64,000 bases of DNA from Pleurostoma richardsiae. Its lineage: Eukaryota > Ascomycota > Sordariomycetes > Calosphaeriales > Pleurostomataceae. The notes under the pieces are model-generated. The model saw nothing but the letters and a program-made list of their open reading frames with translations, searched no databases and had not been told where the DNA came from. The position numbers and the translations under genes were made by a program. Numbering within the stretch: position 1 is the first letter of the stretch; each line of letters begins with the position of its first letter. Shown here piece by piece: positions 56,838 to 64,000 of the stretch. The stretch lies in the NCBI GenBank assembly GCA_030052745.1, contig JANBVO010000001.1, positions 1,364,001 through 1,428,000 on the forward strand, read 5' to 3'.

Positions 56838-59201
56838 TTAGTGATAAGTAGCCGGGCCTTGAGCATTAGGATCGGGGTCGGCGTAGAGTTCGTAGAAGCT
56901 GTAGTACCGGCTCTCTGCCTTCTGGCGAGTCGCCTCGTCGAGCTCACCTAAAGCTAAGCCGTTCTCTTTCGAACCGGCCCTGGCCTTGGAGAGAGCTGAG
57001 ACGGAGGGAGGGCTACACACTATGTCAGTAACTGGGCACTTCCTTCGACATCATGATAGAAGGCTCCAACGGAAGTTTACGTACCCGAAGAGCTCGCGAT
57101 CAATCAGGAGGAACTGCTTCATGGCGTCCTTGCCGCCGCGCTGTTGAAGGTACGATAGATAAGCCTCACCCAACTCCCTCTTGGTGCTAGCGGACAGCCG
57201 GCTTCTGCTTCTCATCTCTTCGAAGACGTTGTTGATCCGCTCTCCGTGCTGAGGTTCCAGCTCCTCGTTTGTCGGCTGAGCCAGCTCAAAGTCTAGCCAC
57301 TTTTGCCAGAAGTGTCGGCTGTCGGCATACCACTCGATATTCTTAACGAAGACGGTGCGTGCCTCATCGACAGAACCCTTGACCTTCCAGAGCAGGTATG
57401 CCCATTCTGTGACGAGGGCAGCCTTGGTGTATATATCAACTTCCGGAGAGTCGATTTGCGCTTTGTAAATTTCGATTGCCGCATCCAAGCCACTCTGTCG
57501 GCGTTCAAGGTTGGCCCAGGAGACTATAGCTTCGATGCAGCTGGGCAGCTTCTGAAGGACGGCGTCATGGATGGCACGCGCCACGTCCACACGTCCACAC
57601 ATCTCTTCGAAGTATGCAAATTGCAAGCGAATACCTGGCCTGCTGATGGGGACGAAGAGAGTGGTGGCACGAAGATAGATATTTCGAACCTCCTCCTCCT
57701 TGTTGGGCTGAGCCAACATCCATCGCGCATATCGGAACCAGAACTCGTCGTAGAAGGCGCAGGTGACGAGGCAACGCTCGTATAGGGATGTAATTCGGGG
57801 GAAGTCGCCCTCAGACTCTTCAAAATCCAGGTACTTCCGCCAGTTGATCAACTGCTGGTGCTCGAGCTCTGTGACATGGAAGTACGGCCTCTTGATCTCG
57901 GCTTCATAGGTCCATCTTTTGGTTGTCTCTGTCTGCGTCTTTTGGAACGTCTCGTAATAGACGGCATCGATCTTGGCTCGCACATCACGCTCTACCTCGA
58001 GCTCTGCCTTCACGACACCGAATGGGGCGGCCTCAGCCTCAACCTCAGCACGGAACCGAGCCAGAGTACTGGCTGGAACGAGTTCAGTAAGGGGCCTGGT
58101 GTGCGATAGGGTACGAAAACGCTCGTAGTATCTGGCATATTGATGCATGGGGATGTGGATGACGCGCGACAGGATCTCAAATATCTTGTCCTGTGCCTCT
58201 TGTCGCTCCTCATACTCGATGTACTTGTCCCAGAAGGGATGGGCAAGAAAATCGAGGCCTACAAAGGTTGCCGCTCGCTCGAAGAGCCTGTGGCATGTCA
58301 GCTAAGACACAAAAGGAGGAGCGGGATAGGGACGGGTTGGGAGGAGCGCAAATACAAGAAAAAGGGGCTCTGTGCGAACAACTATCCAGGCCAAATCAAC
58401 CAAACAGCAGCACGACATGGAATTGCGACGTGAAAGCGGAGGGAAGCTGCATTGAGGACGACGAGTCATGTGGTTCTTGCAGGGGGGAACGGCACAGCCT
58501 GGTATAGATAGTGAGACGTCAGGCCAGCGAGAAACGGCTGTCGTTGGTATCTCTCACCGTGGTCCGTCGCGATCAATTGCATAGGCAACATATCTCATTG
58601 CGCGAGAAGTGCGGCATGGCCAGCTAGACGTGCTGATGTACGCTATGTCTTCCGAGACGTTACGGGGACAGGGAGAGGGGGAGGGAGGGAGGTAAGGATT
58701 CTTGCGTATACTCACTCTCGCACGAGATGGGGGACATGGGTTGTCTCCATCTTGAAGGAGCAATAGTCCGTCCAGAGATCGACAGAGTTGGTAATGCTGG
58801 CGCATCCACGCTCATAGACCATCTCTGCAGACTCTGGTCCGGAAATATTGAACTCGAGATCGGCGTATTTCTTCCAATACCCGAAAAGAAGCGGGAACTT
58901 AAGCAAAAACCGGTCGTAGGCATCGCGCAGAGTAGCCAATGCCTGCGGGCTAGAGTTGCGGTTGAGGCCCCCTTCCAAGCTCTCGCAGGCGCGTACCAGC
59001 TTCTCCCAAGTCTCGAAGTTGTCAGGATCGGCTTCCTGCAGAAGAACCATTGTCAGCGCCACAAACATCCCGTCAAGATGTCGACAAGGGAGCAGAATCT
59101 TGGCTGGTTAGGCCCGGGCCTCGACGCACCACTTCACTGTTGAGCCTCCTTATCTCGGCATTCTCCTCTTCGGAGCCACCGAAGTTACTGAAGTCGGCCA
59201 T
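56838..59201 (-). CDS. PRP39: U1 snRNP-associated splicing factor Prp39
   Basis: Four exons on the minus strand (59130-59201, 58716-59035, 57085-58287, 56838-57012) join in phase to 589 aa. The protein consists almost wholly of HAT helical repeats: WEKLVRACESLEGGLNR, FPLLFGYWKKYADLEF, MVYERGCASITNSVDLWTDYC, LFERAATFVGLDFLAHPFWDKYIEYEERQ, INWRKYLDFEESEGDFPRITSLYERCLV, FWFRYARWML, and several more up to FWQKWLDFEL. This is the Prp39 pattern; Prp39 (with Prp42 in yeast) is part of U1 snRNP and helps commit the 5' splice site. Intron 2 is 428 bp, far longer than the others in this window. The exons on either side are contiguous in Prp39 homologues (HLVRE|LFERA), so I do not think an exon is missed inside it. 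Confidence 0.93.
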
Positions 59202-60767
59202 TTTCGCGACGATGCGCAACTTTTGAAAGTAGCTCTAGACAGCGAGATGGACTATAGACGCACTGGAGACGTGAGCTTGTCTCTTTGCGACGTCTGAATG
59301 AATCCAATAACGATGTGGTGGCAAAGTCTGCTGCGTTGCGCTCGAAGTTCGTGAAGGTGACAATCGAGGAGGCTGGAAAGTAAAAATGGACCGGCAGGCA
59401 GTCGCGCTCTCTAAATAACGAGGCTCGATCCTTCCTCATTAACAGGGGTAGCTCTAACTCACGTCTGTCCTTGTACCTTCCTTAGCAAAAACTGGACGAA
59501 GGTACTTGGTCGACATTCTTCATGTGGCGCCATCTTCGGCTAGTCTGTTCACGGGTTATGTAAGCCACGCGTCGGGTGCAGGCTAGAGAAAAGAGCCGCA
59601 TTTGATATTTTTTGTCAGTTTTCTCTCCTCCCCATCTTCAAGATGAGCTTGTGATGATTTACATCAAACAAAACATGATAGGAAGAGGCTGAACGCCCCC
59701 TGTCTGGGGGCATGATCTCAACTTTATGTACCAAATCTGAAGCTCGACCGACGCATCACCAAGCATGATCTTGTGGACACAATGTCCTCTGTTGTTTCTG
59801 CATCAGCAGCTACATCTTCCTTACAACCGGTTCTGCACCAATCGAGGTAGGACTGGTAATCATTGGTAAAGACCTATGAGCCTCCCCCGGACCGTGATGA
59901 GTCGCTAGCAAAATTTACGACATATATTCTCCTTGATCATTTTGGCTGGCAACGGATTTGCTCCAGGGCGTTACGTCTTCTGCCGACTGTGATGTGGCCG
60001 GACCTATGCCTTGACATCGTTTCCTTCAACTGTGTCAACAATGAGAGGTACAGGCCAAGGACACGCCTGAGGTAGCTTTAGAGGTATTCAGGGACATCCA
60101 CAGGCCGGACCTCTAGTTATTGGGCAACAACCTCTGCTCTGAACCATGTCGGTCATAGATATGCTCTAAGCCTGTGACATGAATTAGTGTCTAACCGTCC
60201 CTTGAGAGGGAGACACCTTTAGGCGCTCTTTCGTGATTCACATCCTGTTGAAGATGGCAATTCTGTCCTGACCGACGTATCCAATATATTTGTATGAATA
60301 GCACAGTAGATTTTGCCACGAAGCTCCCTCTGGACATTTTCTTGTCCTGAGTATGCGCCAGTTCAATTATGTGTGGATGGATCACCCCAATAAGCCTCGA
60401 GCTGGTTGGCTGATAGGGCTGATACCGCTGACTCCAGGGAGCACGGACCTAACGGGAGCGTCATTGCTGGCTCGAAGCTCGGCGCAATCCAAACCAGCCA
60501 GCTGGAGGAGATTCTATTGTCAATTGGGCAGCCATAACCGTTGCAGGTTGCCGTACCTTACATGATGTGCTCTGCATGGTAGAATTCATGTCGCCAAACA
60601 TCCCGCCGAGTACTCGACTTCCCGGATGGTTCGCTGAGGCCATTCCACCGCCCTTCCCCCTTCCTGGGGGCGTTGCCTCTCTCTATCATCAATCCTCTAT
60701 CTATGCCCTTGCGCGCCGGTCCCGCCATCGTACGGTCTCCCACTCCCCCCGGCTCTAGATCGTCAGC
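59202..60767. other. Bidirectional intergenic region
   Basis: About 1.6 kb between the divergent PRP39 and synaptojanin-type genes. No gene is recognised, and no motif can be assigned with confidence. Confidence 0.5.
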
Positions 60768-63700
60768 ATGGACAACAACTCCGCTCTGTGGACTGGCCAG
60801 GTGCCGTCTGTCGAGAAGTCTAGCCAGCTTCTGATCCGCGAATACCCCCATCGGGCAATCGCCATCGTGTCGCAGTCCCATGCCCTCATATTCCGACACA
60901 GCCATACCACGGGCGAAGCCATCGCCAATGGGTCCCTCACCTCAGTGTCCTCTGCGCGGCCTCGCGCCGACAGCGCTTCGTCGAAGTGCATGGTGGAATT
61001 TACTCCGGCAACCAAGAAGTTGCTGGCTGATTACCGGCCGCTGACGGCGCGGCCGATATACGGGACATTGGGGCTTATCTTGGTCAACGGCGATGTGTTC
61101 CTGTGCGTGATCACCCACGCCTCTAGAGTGGCTACTCTGCGACCCGGCGAGACTGTCGAGAGGATCTTGAGCGTGGAGTTCTATGCTTTGAACACGGCCG
61201 AGTACGACAATGTCTTCTCCGACCCCTACGATCCCGACACTTCTGATACCACTTCCACATACGGACAGTCTCTCAACAGAAGAGACCTTGCGATGGAACA
61301 TCCCTGCTCAGATCTGCAGAAGCTTTTGAGCAACGGCAGCTTCTACTACAGCACGGATTTCGATTTGACCAATAGGTTGCAAGACAGGTTAGTCGATCCC
61401 GGCATGTATAGGATTTAGGGCCGAGCCTCTGTTCGACGGGCAAACACATACTGATACCGAGCAGGCCGCCTGATGCGAGCACTTTTAACATCGACAATTT
61501 CGACGAATCCTTCCTCTGGAACATCTTTATGATCAGCCCGCTTGTCCAGTTTCGGTCGCGACTGCTCGCCCATGAAAGAGAGTTGCTGGATGCTTCACGA
61601 ATCCTTACATCCGCCATTCGAGGGTTTTGCCTGACCATGACCATTCCCCAGCCATCTGCACCCTTAAGGGTTGCCAAGTCTGGCATGCCTTCGTATTTAA
61701 CCGTCATCTCCCGTCTCTCCTGTCGCCGGGCCGGAACGAGGTTTAACTCGCGAGGTATAGACGACGACGGCAACGTGGCAAACTTTGTCGAGACTGAGAC
61801 TATATACTGGAGCCCATCCGGAGTCATATTTTCGTACGCCCAAGTGCGGGGCTCGGTGCCGGTGTTCTGGGAGCAAAGTGCTGGACTTATACCGGGTCAT
61901 CAAAAGATCACCATCACTCGGTCCCCCGATGGGGCCCAGCCTGCTTTTAACAAGCATTTCGACGAGCTCGAGCATACCTACGGAGCGGTCCACGTGGTTA
62001 ACCTGCTTAGCGAAACAAAGCCCGGAGAGTCTGAGTTGACCCAGCTTTTCCGCTATGGTGTCCAGCACTGTCCTCTAAGCCGGCCGGGGGATAAGAAGCA
62101 AGGTCAGGAGCATGCCCTCCTCAGAGAGACTGAGTATGACTTCCACGCCGAAACTAAAGGCCCGGCCGGATACGAAGCTGCCAGGGAGATCCGGCGGCAC
62201 ATCGAGGATTCCGCTGATGGTTTTGCCTATTACCTTGCCGAGGAGACAGACGATGCTGGCGATGGCATTGACGGGCATTCTCAACATCGCTATGTTGTAG
62301 TTCTAGAGCAAGAAGGCGTGTTCCGGACGAATTGCTTGGACTGCTTGGACAGGACCAATCTTATTCAGACCATCATCTCACAGATGGCGGTAGAAGCATT
62401 CCTTGGGCATCGTGGAGAGTTCGCGGCATCTGATTTCTGGATGCGGCATTCTAGCCTATGGGCTGACAACGGAGATGCCCTGTCGAGGATCTATGCAGGC
62501 ACAGGAGCGCTGAAGTCCTCCTTTACTCGCCACGGGAAGATGTCCCTGGCTGGTGCAATAGCGGATGCCCGAAAGTCTGCTACTCGGCTGTATATCAACA
62601 ATTTCACCGACAAACAGCGACAGATAACTATCGACATGCTTCTAGGCCGCCTAGTCGGACAAACCCCCATAGAACTGTACGATCCAATAAACGACTACGT
62701 CAACGGAGAACTCAACAAGCGTAGCTCAGAGTATTCCTCCACGGAAGTCATCAGCATCTTTGTTGGAACATTCAACTTGAATGGGCGCACAGAGGGTGCT
62801 GATGAGGACCTCTCGCCCTGGCTATGTCCCGACGTTCTAGGGTCGTCGCAGCCCGAGATTGTCGCCGTCGGTTTCCAGGAGATTGTCGAATTAAGCCCCC
62901 AGCAGATCATGAACAGCGATCCGACACGGAAGCAACTGTGGGAGCGCGCCGTCAGGAAGACGCTCAATAACAGAGCTCGTCAGGTTGGCGGTGAGAGATA
63001 TGTGCTCCTGCGAAGTGGCCAGCTGGTCGGTGCGGCGCTCTGCATATTTGTCAAGGCCTCGGCATTGCAAAACATTAAGAACGTGGAAGGCAGCGTGAAA
63101 AAGACGGGTCTATCAGGCATGGCAGGCAACAAAGGTGCGGTTGCCATAAGACTGGACTACGCAAATACCCAGATCTGCTTTGTGACAGCGCATCTTGCTG
63201 CCGGCTTTGCGAATTATGAGGAGAGAAATAGGGACTATGCGACAATTCACCACGGCCTTCGCTTTCAGAGAAATCGGGGAATCGATGATCACGGTATGAC
63301 TGCGTAGATCTCCGGATTCATCTGAAGTTACTAAACATGATGCAGATACTGTGATATGGCTTGGGGATTTCAACTATCGCATCGGGCTAGGCCTTGAGAA
63401 AGCGAAAGAGTTCATCAAGAAGGGTGACTTGGAACATCTGTATGAGAACGATCAGGTAGTCCTCACCTCTCCTATTGCTAAGAATCACTGGGCTGATGAC
63501 TTTCTAGTTGAATCTCCAAATGGTCGCGGGCCTGGCTTTCCCCTATTATTCGGAGGCGAGGATCACGTTCATGCCCACGTACAAATTCGATATTGGCCGG
63601 GATGAGTACGATTCCTCGTAAGTTCGCGCGACATACTCCCACACCCGCGTTGAATTGAGCTTGAGATTGATTCCCGTCTAGCGAGAAAGCCCGTATTCCT

Positions 63701-64000
63701 GCCTGGACGGATCGTATATTGCGCAAGGGAAGCAACATCCGGCAATCTTCGTACAACTCTGCACCTCTCCGCTTCTCCGACCATCGGCCTGTGTACGCGA
63801 CTTTCGAGTGCACGGTGAGCATCATTAATGAGCAACTCCGGGACAAGATCAGTCGTGAGCTGTACGAGCGGCGGAGAGGCGAGGTTGGAGACGCCACGGC
63901 GAACATAAGTACGGAAGACACAGATGACGAAGACTTGATCGGCTACGATGCCATAGAACCAGGCCTGCCGCCTGCCAGCTCAGACCGCCAGAAGTGGTGG
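60768..64000 (+). CDS. Synaptojanin-type polyphosphoinositide phosphatase (Inp52/Inp53 class), 3' end beyond window
   Basis: Five exons are visible (60768-61387, 61465-63293, 63346-63455, 63508-63617, 63682 to the edge), all in phase, encoding about 990 residues with no stop yet. The first half is a Sac1 domain with the catalytic CX5R motif intact (RTNCLDCLDRTN). This fits Inp52/Inp53-like enzymes that can remove 3- and 4-phosphates, not the Sac1-dead Inp51. The second half is an inositol polyphosphate 5-phosphatase domain: VGTFNLNGR, VAVGFQEIVELSPQQIM, SGMAGNKGAVAIR, WLGDFNYRIG, PAWTDRIL and SDHRPVYATF. It dephosphorylates PI(4,5)P2 and related lipids at the plasma membrane and endosomes, supporting endocytosis and actin control. 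The Pro-rich tail of the family presumably starts beyond 64,000 (last residues QKWW). Confidence 0.94.

Noticed and set aside
58288-58715. C/D snoRNA inside the long PRP39 intron
   Set aside because: I looked for boxes C and D on the minus strand. Only partial matches (ATGA, CTGA) without terminal pairing were seen.
59318-59326. GGTGGCAAA, identical to the yeast proteasome-associated control element
   Set aside because: It lies upstream of PRP39, not the proteasome gene PRE2, and no other copy was found. A chance match is more likely than Rpn4-type control.

Overview
The window is nuclear DNA of a filamentous ascomycete (Pezizomycotina, most likely Sordariomycetes). The genes are intron-poor, with 49-135 bp introns that have GTRNGT donors, CTRAY-type branch points and YAG acceptors. 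Third codon positions are GC-rich, the proteins match fungal families, and one AT-rich block carries the CpA-depleted signature of repeat-induced point mutation (RIP). Most genes have several exons. The coordinates given are genomic spans, and splice sites were read by eye and checked for phase. I found no rRNA, tRNA or CRISPR.

Layout. 1-21,346 is gene-rich: a 56-residue Cys-rich protein, a large single-pass membrane glycoprotein, mitochondrial QRI7, proteasome beta5 (PRE2), the Golgi mannosyltransferase MNN9, the peroxisomal E2 PEX4, and a 969-residue disordered 'proline-rich' protein. 21,347-33,016 is a gene-free AT-rich island whose edges coincide with ~303 bp terminal inverted repeats flanked by TA. 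I read it as one DNA transposon-like element that holds a RIP-mutated chromodomain Gypsy retrotransposon (285 bp LTRs, TSD TATTT). That Gypsy copy holds an unmutated 246 bp solo LTR (TSD AATTA). The outer element's right part also holds a 900 bp inverted-repeat element with an apparently unmutated centre, and two 193 bp direct repeats that may mark a short LTR element. 33,017-64,000 is gene-rich again: CGR1, a coiled-coil tail-anchored-like protein, a PX/DUF3818 protein (YPR097W type), SDH1, a small secreted protein, a 4-coumarate-CoA-ligase-like enzyme with a PTS1-like end, ATP11, CCP1, PRP39, and the 5' part of a synaptojanin-type phosphatase that runs off the window.

There is no operon-like or biosynthetic cluster. 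Most genes are conserved housekeeping genes. Four act in mitochondria (QRI7, SDH1, ATP11, CCP1) and two are linked to peroxisomes (PEX4, the acyl-CoA ligase), but I see no evidence that their proximity is functional. The most unusual part is the nested repeat island and its strand-polarised mutation pattern. CGR1, a ribosome-biogenesis gene, starts only about 0.6 kb from its edge.
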